Shown: one piece after another, positions 23,410-31,991 of the stretch
Layout of the letters: the number at the start of each line of letters is the position of its first letter
How positions within the stretch are numbered: the stretch's first letter is position 1
DNA from: CAZLCC01 sp964570845
GTDB taxonomy: Bacteria > Patescibacteriota > Saccharimonadia > Saccharimonadales > Saccharimonadaceae
NCBI GenBank assembly: GCA_964570845.1
Contig: CAZMZB010000002.1
Coordinates: forward strand, 1 to 64,000
Length of the DNA: 64,000 bases
Direction of reading: 5' to 3'
Position numbers and translations under genes: made by a program
The notes under the pieces: generated by a model
The model's database searches: none
Seen by the model: the letters and a program-made list of their open reading frames with translations, nothing else
Told to the model about the DNA's origin: nothing

Positions 23410-24276
23410 CTATCGCTGAACTGGAGGAACTGGTGGGCGCGGAGGCGGTGTGACTGAACTGTCATGATCGGTGGGTGCTGGCGACACTCCTACGCTTGGA
23501 GGTGGCGTCTCGGCTGGTGAAATAGGAAGATCTGCTTCTTTGGCAATCTCCTTATTAATAAGTTCGTTGATATCAACTTTTTGTACATTGGGATTATTTT
23601 CCAGTGGCTGAATGACTTTCTCGCCCGAACCTCCAAGTGCTGGTGGCTGAGGGGCTGAGGGGTTCTCGGGAGCTTTGGGAGGCTCAGGGGGCGTTGGTGG
23701 CGCTGCTGCTGCAGCGGGAGCAGGCAGAGCTGCGGGCTGGGGTGCCGCAGCTACAGGTTGCGGCTGCGACGGTGTAGGTGCGGTTGCAGGCGGTGGAGTT
23801 GGAGCTGATTGTTGTCCGGGTGCTGTTTGTGAGCCAAATGCTGTTTGTGGCGGTACTGCGGGTGTGCTTGCGGGTTGTGTACTGGAGGCTGGCGCTGCGG
23901 TACCAGGCGTATCACCTAACACTTCATGAACGGTACGGATGACGTCTTCAATACCGACTTGAGATTTTACTAAATATCTATCAGCACCGAGTTTTTCGCT
24001 GCGAGTACGCTGCTCTTCTGAGCTGAGGGCGGTCATCATAATCACTTTAATATCTTTTGTTTCAGTGGTTGAGCGCAGGATATCAAGCATGTCAAAACCG
24101 CTGATTTTTGGCATCATGACATCGCTGATAATCAATGCCGGACGCTCTTTAATTGCCATAGCGAGCGCTTCTTCCCCGTCGCCAGCGGTGACAATATCAT
24201 ATCCCTCTGCTAATAATCGTACACCGTATATTTCACGAAGACTTTTATCGTCTTCAACTAACATTACTTTTATCAT
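23410..24276 (-). CDS. Response regulator with Pro/Ala-rich tail
   Basis: 288 residues. Receiver domain at 1-120 with acidic pair D9-D10, phospho-acceptor D52 (ISDVMMP), Thr/Ser and Lys (VKSQ) positions. No DNA-binding output domain; residues about 125-230 are Pro/Ala/Gln repeats, probably disordered, followed by a short conserved-looking segment (KVDINELINKEIAKEADLPISP) that could be the interaction tail. Lies 53 nt after the histidine kinase gene, its likely partner. AGGAAGT precedes the ATG. Confidence 0.88.
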   Translation of the reverse strand: MIKVMLVEDDKSLREIYGVRLLAEGYDIVTAGDGEEALAMAIKERPALIISDVMMPKISGFDMLDILRSTTETKDIKVIMMTALSSEEQRTRSEKLGADRYLVKSQVGIEDVIRTVHEVLGDTPGTAAPASSTQPASTPAVPPQTAFGSQTAPGQQSAPTPPPATAPTPSQPQPVAAAPQPAALPAPAAAAAPPTPPEPPKAPENPSAPQPPALGGSGEKVIQPLENNPNVQKVDINELINKEIAKEADLPISPAETPPPSVGVSPAPTDHDSSVTPPPRPPVPPVQR

Positions 24277-24329
24277 ATTACTTCCTATTGTACGTTGTTA
24301 TTTTTAAAAATGCCATAGCCCTTATGTTT

Positions 24330-26015
24330 TTAGGTGGTTGATGAGGGTGTGTTATGGGTGGTAGTGATTTGCGGTTGTTCCTGCCCCTGTTCTCTTTCAA
24401 TTCTGTCAATTGCTGTTTGATGATCGAGGCGTGGAATTTCTACAAAGAAAGTGCTTCCCTTACCATAGTCGCTTTCCACCCAAATGCGTCCATCCATAAC
24501 CTCAACCAGTCGTCGGCAAAGATATAACCCTAGACCAGTACCACCAATTTCTCGTGTTGATGAGTTATCAATTCGGTAAAATTTTTGAAACAGATGGGAA
24601 ACGTCTTCCGGTGGAATGCCCATACCGGTATCTTTGACGCTTAATTTGACGTGTTCATTATCTCCTGTAACATCAACTGTAATGCTCCCCTCTTTTGTGT
24701 ATTTTATGGCGTTCTCAATTAAATTTGAAAGTACTTCACGCAAATGATCGGCATCAGCATCGGCGTAAAAAACAGGTGTCAGCTGTCTAGCTTTTTCTGT
24801 TGAGATAGTAGGTTTATAGATAAGAGTCAGGTTTTTTGCTTTTGCGCTAATCATAAAACCATTCGTTATATCTTGCGTAAATGCACCAATATCTATTACT
24901 TTCGGATGACTGGTAAGCCGTCCGTCTTCAAGTTTTGAGACGTCCAAAAGGTCTTGAAACAGCCGACCAAGATGCTGGACGGATTCCTGTGCTTTGCCAA
25001 TATAGCCACGCGCCTTATCGTCAATGACTGCGGTATGTGGATTGAGTGCTAGGCCGAGGTAGCCTTCGATAGCGGCAATAGGGGTACGCATTTCATGGCT
25101 GGCAGTGGAAATAAATTCAGCTTGTTCTTTCTCTTCTTTCTTTTCTTCTGTGATATCGCGAAATACAATAATAGCACCAGAGCCAATTTGCCCTACCGGT
25201 GAAACGTGCACAGAAACAAGTAGTTTTTTGCTGGAATTTGTTTCAAGAATTAAATCATTGCTGATAGAGGGTTCGTTTGTAGCAAGTGTTTTTTGCACAA
25301 TATCTTGTGATGGCTCAAGAGCCTTACCATTTTTATCTTTTAGTTTTAAAATTGAGCGATAATCAAGCTTTAACGCATCCTGCTTACCCCAGCCAATGAG
25401 ACTTTGAGCAGCGGGGTTAATAAGTTGAATAACTCCTTGTCCATCAACTGCAATCACCCCCTCATCAATGGCATTAATGACCACCTCTGATTTATTAGCG
25501 ACTTGGCTCAGCTCTTGTGCAAGTGCCGTATATGTTCTGTCTTCAGAACTTTCCTCCTGGCTCTTTTTACGCCATAGAAAATAGCTTGCAATTAATGGTA
25601 ATTCATACGCTAAGAGGAATATAATAAATTGTTCAGTACTGTTAATGGTGTGTAAAAACAGAAAATCTGCCAGCATATAGCCATTAATCACAATAGCCAC
25701 GATAGAAAGAACATATAGTCCAAACAGTCCTGCAAATAAACCGATGAGTATCCAAAGCGCTATGAATGGTGATGCCGTAAAACCGGTGTTGATGACAAGT
25801 AGCGCCACTGTCGTTGCCAGTAGACCATAGACGCCAACGGAAACAGGAATAATATATTCTTTGGCAATCCACTGGCGACTGACAAAGCTAATAATGGTAG
25901 TAATGGCGGCCAAAATGGCAACATAAAATGGTATAGAGAGATGGTTGCTTTCAAGCGTGTCGCCTGCAATAAAGCCAACCCCGTAAAGTAATACAAAAAC
26001 TAAGCCAACAAACAT
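24330..26015 (-). CDS. Membrane sensor histidine kinase with PAS domain
   Basis: 561 residues. Five to seven N-terminal membrane spans (about 1-155), a PAS domain (NAIDEGVIAVDGQGVIQLINPAAQ), HisKA with the phospho-acceptor in FISTASHEMRTPIAAIEGY, then HATPase_c with NLIENAIKYT (N box), DTGMGIP (G1) and GGTGLGLYLC (G2). Acidic/Gln-rich tail. The ligand is unknown. Pairs with the response regulator just downstream. No Shine-Dalgarno at the ATG. Confidence 0.92.
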   Translation of the reverse strand: MFVGLVFVLLYGVGFIAGDTLESNHLSIPFYVAILAAITTIISFVSRQWIAKEYIIPVSVGVYGLLATTVALLVINTGFTASPFIALWILIGLFAGLFGLYVLSIVAIVINGYMLADFLFLHTINSTEQFIIFLLAYELPLIASYFLWRKKSQEESSEDRTYTALAQELSQVANKSEVVINAIDEGVIAVDGQGVIQLINPAAQSLIGWGKQDALKLDYRSILKLKDKNGKALEPSQDIVQKTLATNEPSISNDLILETNSSKKLLVSVHVSPVGQIGSGAIIVFRDITEEKKEEKEQAEFISTASHEMRTPIAAIEGYLGLALNPHTAVIDDKARGYIGKAQESVQHLGRLFQDLLDVSKLEDGRLTSHPKVIDIGAFTQDITNGFMISAKAKNLTLIYKPTISTEKARQLTPVFYADADADHLREVLSNLIENAIKYTKEGSITVDVTGDNEHVKLSVKDTGMGIPPEDVSHLFQKFYRIDNSSTREIGGTGLGLYLCRRLVEVMDGRIWVESDYGKGSTFFVEIPRLDHQTAIDRIEREQGQEQPQITTTHNTPSSTT

Positions 26016-26181
26016 AGTGGCTTCACAAATACGGCGATACCAAAACGGCGATACGGCTATGGATGGTTTTATAAGGCTGCCCTCCCTTTCGTTCTTATCT
26101 GTATTATGCCGAATTTTTAGTTTAGAGTAAAGTTTTGAAGTCTAACAAAAGAACCGCATGCCCATTAGCTTTAAACATTCT

Positions 26182-26598
26182 TTAATGTCTAGCCTCCTCT
26201 TCCGAGAGGAATAATTCGCGAACCACAATCATATAGTCATCTTTAGCGTCAATAAGGTGTGATATGATACTATCTTTCGCAATCCATTCATAACTTTCGT
26301 GTTCCCAACTGGTTTTAATCTGTGGCTTTATATCTCTAACATTAATTTTATATACTCGATGTAATGACTGACTTCCACTAATTCTTTCACGGCCTAACAC
26401 AATATCTCTCTTTTGAACTAATAGTTTTGTTTCTTCTTTTATCTCTCTTATCAACGCAAGAAATACATCTTCACTACTCTCAACCTCACCCCCTGGGAGA
26501 TCTACTTCATGAGCATAATTAGGATGGGTTCCGCTTCGTTTTAAAACCAGAACATTATTATTAGGATCATAGATTAGTGCCTTAACCACGATTTTCAT
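26182..26598 (-). CDS. Nudix hydrolase
   Basis: 138 residues. Nudix box GGEVESSEDVFLALIREIKEE matches GX5EX7REUXEEXGU except that the last Gly is Thr (EETKL). Substrate unknown. TATGAT preceded by TGA (extended -10) ends 6 nt before the ATG, so a leaderless mRNA is expected. Single gene followed by a 346-nt gap. Confidence 0.85.
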   Translation of the reverse strand: MKIVVKALIYDPNNNVLVLKRSGTHPNYAHEVDLPGGEVESSEDVFLALIREIKEETKLLVQKRDIVLGRERISGSQSLHRVYKINVRDIKPQIKTSWEHESYEWIAKDSIISHLIDAKDDYMIVVRELFLSEEEARH

Positions 26599-26944
26599 AT
26601 AATGATCATATCAGATAGGCTCTTGAAAATCTGAAGTAATTCCTCACGATAGAATTTATGTCATTTAACCGAACATTTAGCAACACTTCCTGAGTTAATC
26701 AGCTTGGATTATTCGTTGTTTTCACCACCAGAAAACATCCTTTTCAACTTTAAAAAGAAAAATCGGGCGGAAAACGCCTGAAATTTAAATTTTATCCTAA
26801 TGTAGTGAATTTGGTGGGGAATCGGATTGGAACGAACTCCTCAAGAAATCTATTAATACCCCTCATATTAGCTATCTCAAAGCGCAACCTTCTACAGGAA
26901 ATATACACCCCCGCTTAGAATATAAAGATACTCTTTACAGACAA
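26599..26944. other. 346-nt gap with no confident gene
   Basis: Includes the Nudix promoter at 26605-26610. GGGCGG-AAAA-CGCC near 26764-26777 is a weak stem. At 26812-26839 the minus strand ends in ACCA after a segment that loosely resembles a tRNA T-arm and acceptor, but no complete tRNA fits. It lies at the 3' end of the three-gene wHTH/HEPN operon, so a degenerate attachment site is possible but unsupported. Confidence 0.35.
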
Positions 26945-27685
26945 CTAGTATTTTAAGAGGACGTTCTGGACAACATCTAGGGCAAACTCAGTAGATTTGT
27001 GACCCGTGATTGTCACGCTGGAAGGATGCGCCGCACTATTACGTGTACCGAGCTTCTCATCAAGTAACTTCCGAACATCATTAGAAATGATATTCGCTGA
27101 TTTCATTAGTAAAATAAATTTATCCTCGGAGATTATAGAGAAATCATCAAGCTGGTTGATTGTATTGATCCGCCTGTCTGGATTCAGCGCAAAAGCAGCG
27201 TTAAACTCGTTCAGCTTGTTATTGAAAACATACTTGCGCATGTGATTCATAGCGACGATCCATATCATTATGACAGTTGCCCGATTAGCTTGAACTTTAG
27301 AACAATTTAAGGCTTCGTTAAGAAAAGTGTTCTCCTGTGGGTCCGACACTTGCGATGCGAGCGACGCCAGTTGTTCTGATACAGCTACTTTGGCTGGCTC
27401 ATTGCTCACAATCCTGTCTATTTCGTTGAAAGTATTGCGCTCTAACCGGTATCCACCTGTCTTCACCTTTATATACCTACCCTTTTTGTTGCCAGCGTTG
27501 GTTGAAAGATACTGAGGCAGGCGCTTATACGGCTTGAGATCCAGTTTCGTTGCTACGCCCTCAATTTGCTTAACGGTGACCGATTCTTGACTCTTAGTCT
27601 TGAGGAGGTAATAAGTAATGTAATCAATCTGTTTGGGGGAAGCCCAGCCGTCAAAGTCTGCTAGCGATGAAAAAAAATTGTCCAT
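26945..27685 (-). CDS. wHTH protein with HEPN-like C-terminal domain
   Basis: 246 residues, last gene of a three-gene operon. An N-terminal winged-helix-like module (about 15-85: IDYITYYL...VTVKQIEGVA...LPQYL...GRYIKV..GGYRLER) resembles modules in both upstream proteins. The helical C-terminal domain (about 110-246) contains R215-N-S-A-A-H220, matching the R-x4-6-H motif of HEPN ribonucleases and related abortive-infection domains. The ATG overlaps the previous stop (TAATG), so translation is coupled. An RNase effector role is inference. Confidence 0.6.
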   Translation of the reverse strand: MDNFFSSLADFDGWASPKQIDYITYYLLKTKSQESVTVKQIEGVATKLDLKPYKRLPQYLSTNAGNKKGRYIKVKTGGYRLERNTFNEIDRIVSNEPAKVAVSEQLASLASQVSDPQENTFLNEALNCSKVQANRATVIMIWIVAMNHMRKYVFNNKLNEFNAAFALNPDRRINTINQLDDFSIISEDKFILLMKSANIISNDVRKLLDEKLGTRNSAAHPSSVTITGHKSTEFALDVVQNVLLKY

Positions 27686-28269
27686 TATGATTTATCCCCC
27701 TTTGGTAGGTCGTGTTCGACGAAATTCTCGCCAGGAGTCGCCAGCTTGATAGCGGTAGATGATGCTGTATCGATATAGCCCTTATGAAATGTGGTGTTGC
27801 ATAGGCTTTGCCAAAGTGCGGTTGGACACTTCACACCGACATCTTTATAACACGAGTAAACATGGTCTGGTGTAATTAACTCGATGTTTGCAATCATTTG
27901 CAGGTAGTAGACAAAAATAGTGTTTTTCTCCATAGCTGATGTAGATTTTGGTGTTGGTGATTTTGCTGCAAAAAAATCACGTAGGCTCTGTGAATTGCTT
28001 TTGGCCGAGAGGTCTAAATCTTTAACAATAGAGTAACTTTCCTTAGATTTTGTTCGTCGGCTTTTAACCTGTGGTTTTTTTGACGTTGATTTTGTGCTAC
28101 TGTCGCTTGGTGGGAGTTCCTTTTGCGGCGGTGTAGCGAGCGGAGCGGTACGAAGACTGCTGGAATTTGCGACTTGCTCCTTGAAATCTGTATATACCTG
28201 GCTGACAAAAGATTCCTCGCCTTCAACCTCCAGTGTGCCTTCTTTGATATTGATACTTAATCGTGTCAT
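27685..28269 (-). CDS. wHTH protein with beta-rich N-terminus, operon gene 2
   Basis: 194 residues. N-terminus LSINIKEGTLEVEGEESFVSQVYTDF resembles the N-terminus of the upstream gene product. A charged, disordered linker (about 38-100) leads to a winged-helix module (about 113-187: IFVYYLQMIA...ITPDHVYSCYKDVGVKCPTALWQSL...GYI...IKLATPGENFV). AAGGG lies before the ATG. No family recognised; a DNA- or RNA-binding partner in a multi-protein complex is a reasonable guess. Confidence 0.6.
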   Translation of the reverse strand: MTRLSINIKEGTLEVEGEESFVSQVYTDFKEQVANSSSLRTAPLATPPQKELPPSDSSTKSTSKKPQVKSRRTKSKESYSIVKDLDLSAKSNSQSLRDFFAAKSPTPKSTSAMEKNTIFVYYLQMIANIELITPDHVYSCYKDVGVKCPTALWQSLCNTTFHKGYIDTASSTAIKLATPGENFVEHDLPKGDKS

Positions 28270-28284
28270 AGGAATAACCCTTCG

Positions 28285-29151
28285 TTACTTTGATTCGGGC
28301 TTCTTGCCGAGATTTTTTAGATGGTCAGCACCTTTCGGTGTCAGTTTGAATAAGTCGTTTTCTATGTAAAGATAGCTGTTTTTCATGTTGGGTGTGTTGC
28401 TCGTCGTAAAATTCTTCGAGGTAATACCACCGCCAACCCTCTTGATAAAGTCAATTATCTCAGACCGATTGATACCGTCGATACCCTGTGATTCGGCATA
28501 CTTAATAGTCCAGAGGATATGGTCAGCTCGAACGTTAATCTTGAAGAAATCAAGATAACCATCCATGCTCGTAGTGACACGGATTTTTTTAATTCCGTCT
28601 CGTATCACTGATTTCGCTCTTTTCCCTCCCGCTGACTTCGTGCCGGTTCGCTTTTTAGCGACCTTTGGGAAACCCTCACTCTGAACACTGTCGACTGATG
28701 AGAGTAGCCGGAAACTACCCTTGTCTTCTTGAAATATGTAGCCAGCCGATACGGCCTCACGGAAGTCTCGGTTAATATTTTTTGGTGTACTTTCACCTGC
28801 CTTTTTGAAGAGTGTTAGAATTTCATCAACAGAAAATAGTCTTTGGTTAGTGCTGGTGGCTCCTAGGTAATATGCCAAGGCAACAATTTTCTGAGGATTA
28901 GTTTTTGCCTTCGTTTTAGCTATGGCCGCGTGGGGAGATTCATAGGTGGTCTGATTTTCTAGCGAATTTTCACCTAGCGTATAGACTGGCTGCACAGATG
29001 TTTCCGTTTCGTCAGTTGCATCTCTCATCGAAAGTGGTGTATTTGTTTGTTCAGCTCGCGATATAAAAGACATGATTTGTGTCGCCTGAAAGAGGCTGAC
29101 TTTTGCCTCGAATTGCAATCCGCTTCCTGTAATTTTGATTTCTACTTCCAT
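28285..29151 (-). CDS. Two-module wHTH protein, operon gene 1
   Basis: 288 residues. N-terminal strand-rich segment (EVEIKITGSGLQFEAKVS), linker, one winged-helix module at about 86-151 (KIVALAYYLG..FSVDEILTLFKKAG..TPKNINRDFREAVSAGYI..GSFRLL), a basic linker (about 163-185), and a second module at about 208-282 ending FKLTPKGADHL. TTGGAGGG precedes the ATG. The upstream region holds a 10-bp inverted repeat (29205-29244), possibly an autoregulatory operator. No family recognised. Confidence 0.6.
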   Translation of the reverse strand: MEVEIKITGSGLQFEAKVSLFQATQIMSFISRAEQTNTPLSMRDATDETETSVQPVYTLGENSLENQTTYESPHAAIAKTKAKTNPQKIVALAYYLGATSTNQRLFSVDEILTLFKKAGESTPKNINRDFREAVSAGYIFQEDKGSFRLLSSVDSVQSEGFPKVAKKRTGTKSAGGKRAKSVIRDGIKKIRVTTSMDGYLDFFKINVRADHILWTIKYAESQGIDGINRSEIIDFIKRVGGGITSKNFTTSNTPNMKNSYLYIENDLFKLTPKGADHLKNLGKKPESK

Positions 29152-29204
29152 TGAATCCCTCCAAATTAGTTATTGTACCAATCGTAACATAGTTTGTATG
29201 AAAA

Positions 29205-29244
29205 GTATACGCTTCTATAAATAACGGATAAAAAAAGCGTATAC
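29205..29244. promoter_or_regulatory. Inverted-repeat operator upstream of the wHTH/HEPN operon
   Basis: GTATACGCTT (29205-29214) and AAGCGTATAC (29235-29244) are perfect inverted repeats with a 20-bp AT-rich spacer, half-site centres 30 bp (about three helical turns) apart. It is about 55 bp upstream of the first ATG; a minus-strand TACAAT between the operator and the gene may be the -10. Confidence 0.55.
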
Positions 29245-29327
29245 AAATACAATCTGCTAATGGTTATTTTTATATAAGTGAAATATGGTAACTCTGTTTG
29301 TGCTGTATTTAGTAAAAAATTCTAATT

Positions 29328-29402
29328 TGGTGACCCTACCGGGAATCGAACCCGGGTTACCAGGATGAGAACCTGGCGTCCTAACCGCTAGACGATAGGG
29401 CC
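29328..29402 (-). tRNA. tRNA-Glu(CTC)
   Basis: 75 nt including encoded CCA (TGG at 29328-29330 on the plus strand). Acceptor GGCCCTA/TAGGGTC with one G-U pair, anticodon stem CCAGG/CCTGG with loop TTCTCAT giving anticodon CTC, T-loop TTCGATT. Lies between the wHTH/HEPN operon and the DUF3048 gene, near gltX. Confidence 0.95.
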
Positions 29403-29445
29403 GCGTCACAGGTGTTAATGTAGCAAATTTAAGAGGGTGTGTCTA

Positions 29446-30546
29446 CTATTGCCATGTGACAGGTTGGTCGGTTGGGATAGCGGTGATCCATGTTTGACCG
29501 CGTACGAGCGGGATTGGCTTCCCTGCTTCGTCTAAGAACTGAATCTGCTGTTTTGTGCCAGCTTTTTTCCACGTACCTTTAATCACGACGCCATTTTGAA
29601 ATATAAACGCCTCCCCGCTACCGGTGGTTTGCATTTGTTCACGCCAACCATCTTCAAAGCCAAGCTCTGTCGGCACTTTGATCGCAATAGCAACACTTGG
29701 CGTAATCTGCCCCTTTTCACGGTCAGTATGTGGCTCGCCACCTTGCGAGCGTTTATAGTTATTATGCTCAGCATCGTAGACATAGTTCACATTATAGGTT
29801 GCGCTTGAGATAGTAATATCGATATTTCTTGCTGCTGGATATTTTCCCTGAGCTTTTTTTATGTTTATTTCTGGGTTTTTTGTAACTTTCTCTCTTGGAA
29901 AACCAGTGAAGTTTGAGGTTTTATAACCCTTTTTATTATTGAGTTCATCAAGGTTTTTAAAGTTGGTATAGACATTGTGCGGTGCCCAGCGGTCGTCTGA
30001 GCGCCAATAGGTATCGGCATTGAAGAACTGATCGATATCTCGATAATGACCGTTTCTTACTTCCTGTAGAGCTTTATAGCTTCCGCCTATGTGCGCGATG
30101 CTGGCGTCATATGGTGCTGCCCATTCAACGTAATATGGTCGTAAGCTGCGTACGGGACCGATAAGCTGCGGTTTGCTTTCCTGATACAGCACCAAGAAAC
30201 GTGTAATACCTCCTTCAGCGATAGCTTCATATACCACTCCGGCTTCTTTCAGGCCGGATTGTGGTCTGGCGTCGGGACTGTTTTCGATCATAATTGCCGT
30301 GACAGCTTGTTTGGTAGCAGCTTCGTCGGAAACTTCGAGTCCGGTAAGCGGTGAATAGTACTTTTTATCATTAACGATCTTTGCGACAGTATCTGCGATG
30401 CTTGGTTGTTGAAATTGTGCCATCATTGCAAGTAGCGCTAATCCGGTTGCAATGATGATGCCAAGTGAGGCAAAGAAATAGCGAAGTCCCCTATCGTCGT
30501 GAAGGAATTGGTGCAGTTTTGTCCAGCGTTTTGGTTTTAGTTGCAT
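29446..30546 (-). CDS. DUF3048 (YerB-like) membrane-anchored protein
   Basis: 366 residues. One N-terminal membrane span (about 21-44), then the DUF3048 region: YYSPLTGLEV, AVTAIMIENSPDARPQSGLKEAGVVYEAIAEGGITRFLVLYQ, GPVRSLRPYYVEWA, and a C-terminal half with SGEAFIFQNGVVIKGTW. Family members are extracytoplasmic and of unknown function. TATAAT ends 9 nt before the ATG. Follows gltX on the same strand after 10 nt. Confidence 0.88.
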   Translation of the reverse strand: MQLKPKRWTKLHQFLHDDRGLRYFFASLGIIIATGLALLAMMAQFQQPSIADTVAKIVNDKKYYSPLTGLEVSDEAATKQAVTAIMIENSPDARPQSGLKEAGVVYEAIAEGGITRFLVLYQESKPQLIGPVRSLRPYYVEWAAPYDASIAHIGGSYKALQEVRNGHYRDIDQFFNADTYWRSDDRWAPHNVYTNFKNLDELNNKKGYKTSNFTGFPREKVTKNPEINIKKAQGKYPAARNIDITISSATYNVNYVYDAEHNNYKRSQGGEPHTDREKGQITPSVAIAIKVPTELGFEDGWREQMQTTGSGEAFIFQNGVVIKGTWKKAGTKQQIQFLDEAGKPIPLVRGQTWITAIPTDQPVTWQ

Positions 30547-30556
30547 TACATAAGCA

Positions 30557-31969
30557 TTATAGCGTATGTGTCAGCCTATGGATAACCTTTTCTTTCCCTA
30601 GCAGTGCAAGCGTTTTATTCAGCTGCGGGCTAAATGGCGCCCACGTGGTATAGATACGTATCAGACTAAAGAGTGTGCCTGGCTTTTCGCCCGTTTGTTC
30701 AAGAAGTTTATTCAGTGTTATTTGAACCGCTTCCGGCGTGAAGCCACTATCCCCTAGAGCCTCTTTCGTGAGCTTTAATAGTTCCCCTCTTCTTTCTGGT
30801 GATAGTTTTTTGAGTTGTTTATTGTTCTCAATTAAGTCCATATCAACCTTTGGCTCGGCGAAGAAATAACGAGTAAGCGCCGGTAAGTCAGCAAGCGTTT
30901 TGAGCCTGTCTTGTGCAAGTGCTAAGACGTTTCTTTTATATTCATTGTCTGCGTCTTGTGCTTCGCTTGGCCAAAAAGTTTTTGCTCGTTGTTCTAATGC
31001 GTCTAAAGAAATTTTGCGAATCCACTGACCATTAAGCCATAAAAGCCGCTGCTCATCAAATCGAGCACCAGAATGCTGCACTCGTTCAAGGCTAAACTTT
31101 TCAACCAGCTCTTCTTCCGAGAAAATCTCTTGCTCAGTACCATCATTCCAGCCGAGTGTGGCCAAAAAATTCATTAAAGCTTCAGGTAAATAGCCTTCAC
31201 GCTGATAATCCAGTACATCTTTAGCGCCATCACGTTTTGAGAGTTTCTTATTGCCGCTAGGGCCCATGACAAACGGCAAGGTTGCCATAATTGGTGGCGT
31301 AATCTCGAGCGCTTCATAGAGATTTAAAAATTTTGGTACGCTGCTGATAAATTCTTGACTGCGAATAACATGGGAAATTTGTATTAATGCGTCGTCAACG
31401 ATATGACAGAAATTATAGGTTGGATAGCCATCGCTTTTAATGAGTATAAAATCATCAATCACCTCTTCGCCGCTTGAAAGCTCACCCATTACGGCATCAT
31501 TCCACGTGTAGCTTTTTGGCTCAGATTTAAAACGTAGCGGCTGAGAACCATCCCAAGTTGGTGGATTCTCTGGTCGATGATTGCGATAGAGAAACGGTTT
31601 TTTGTCAGCTTTAGCTTCTTCTCTGAAACTTTGCAGTTCTTCTGGCGAATATGGGTCAGCATAGGCATGCCCAGCGTTAATTAATTTTTGTGCCCACTCC
31701 TTATAGATTTCTAGTCGCTTAGACTGTTGATACGGTGCGAATTCACCGCCAACATCCGGTCCTTCATCCCACGAAATACCAAGCCATCTTAAGCTTTCCT
31801 GAATGTGGGTAATGCTCCCTTCGACTTCCCGAGCTTTGTCAGTGTCTTCAATTCTTAAAATGAATTTGCCATTATTTTGCTTTGCAACGAGCCAGGCAAA
31901 AAGAGCGGTGCGCGCGGCACCAACATGCAAAAGTCCGGTTGGACTCGGAGCAAAACGAGTTCGTATCAT
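30557..31969 (-). CDS. gltX: Glutamyl-tRNA synthetase
   Basis: 470 residues, class I synthetase. HIGH-type motif PSPTGLLHVGAARTALFAWL at about residue 9, KLSKRDGA as the KMSKS motif, and a C-terminal helical anticodon-binding domain. Charges tRNA-Glu; a tRNA-Glu(CTC) gene lies about 1.1 kb downstream. Whether it is discriminating or not cannot be told by eye. Confidence 0.95.
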   Translation of the reverse strand: MIRTRFAPSPTGLLHVGAARTALFAWLVAKQNNGKFILRIEDTDKAREVEGSITHIQESLRWLGISWDEGPDVGGEFAPYQQSKRLEIYKEWAQKLINAGHAYADPYSPEELQSFREEAKADKKPFLYRNHRPENPPTWDGSQPLRFKSEPKSYTWNDAVMGELSSGEEVIDDFILIKSDGYPTYNFCHIVDDALIQISHVIRSQEFISSVPKFLNLYEALEITPPIMATLPFVMGPSGNKKLSKRDGAKDVLDYQREGYLPEALMNFLATLGWNDGTEQEIFSEEELVEKFSLERVQHSGARFDEQRLLWLNGQWIRKISLDALEQRAKTFWPSEAQDADNEYKRNVLALAQDRLKTLADLPALTRYFFAEPKVDMDLIENNKQLKKLSPERRGELLKLTKEALGDSGFTPEAVQITLNKLLEQTGEKPGTLFSLIRIYTTWAPFSPQLNKTLALLGKEKVIHRLTHTL

Positions 31970-31991
31970 AGCCTTAGTTTAACAGATAAGA

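Noticed and set aside
23675..23929. Gly/Ala-rich plus-strand ORF of 84 aa
   Set aside because: It is the antisense reading of the Pro/Ala-rich response-regulator tail; composition follows from that.
26812..26839. tRNA 3'-end-like sequence (ends CCACCA on the minus strand), possible attachment site
   Set aside because: No complete tRNA cloverleaf, T-loop consensus broken, and no second copy or integrase in the window.
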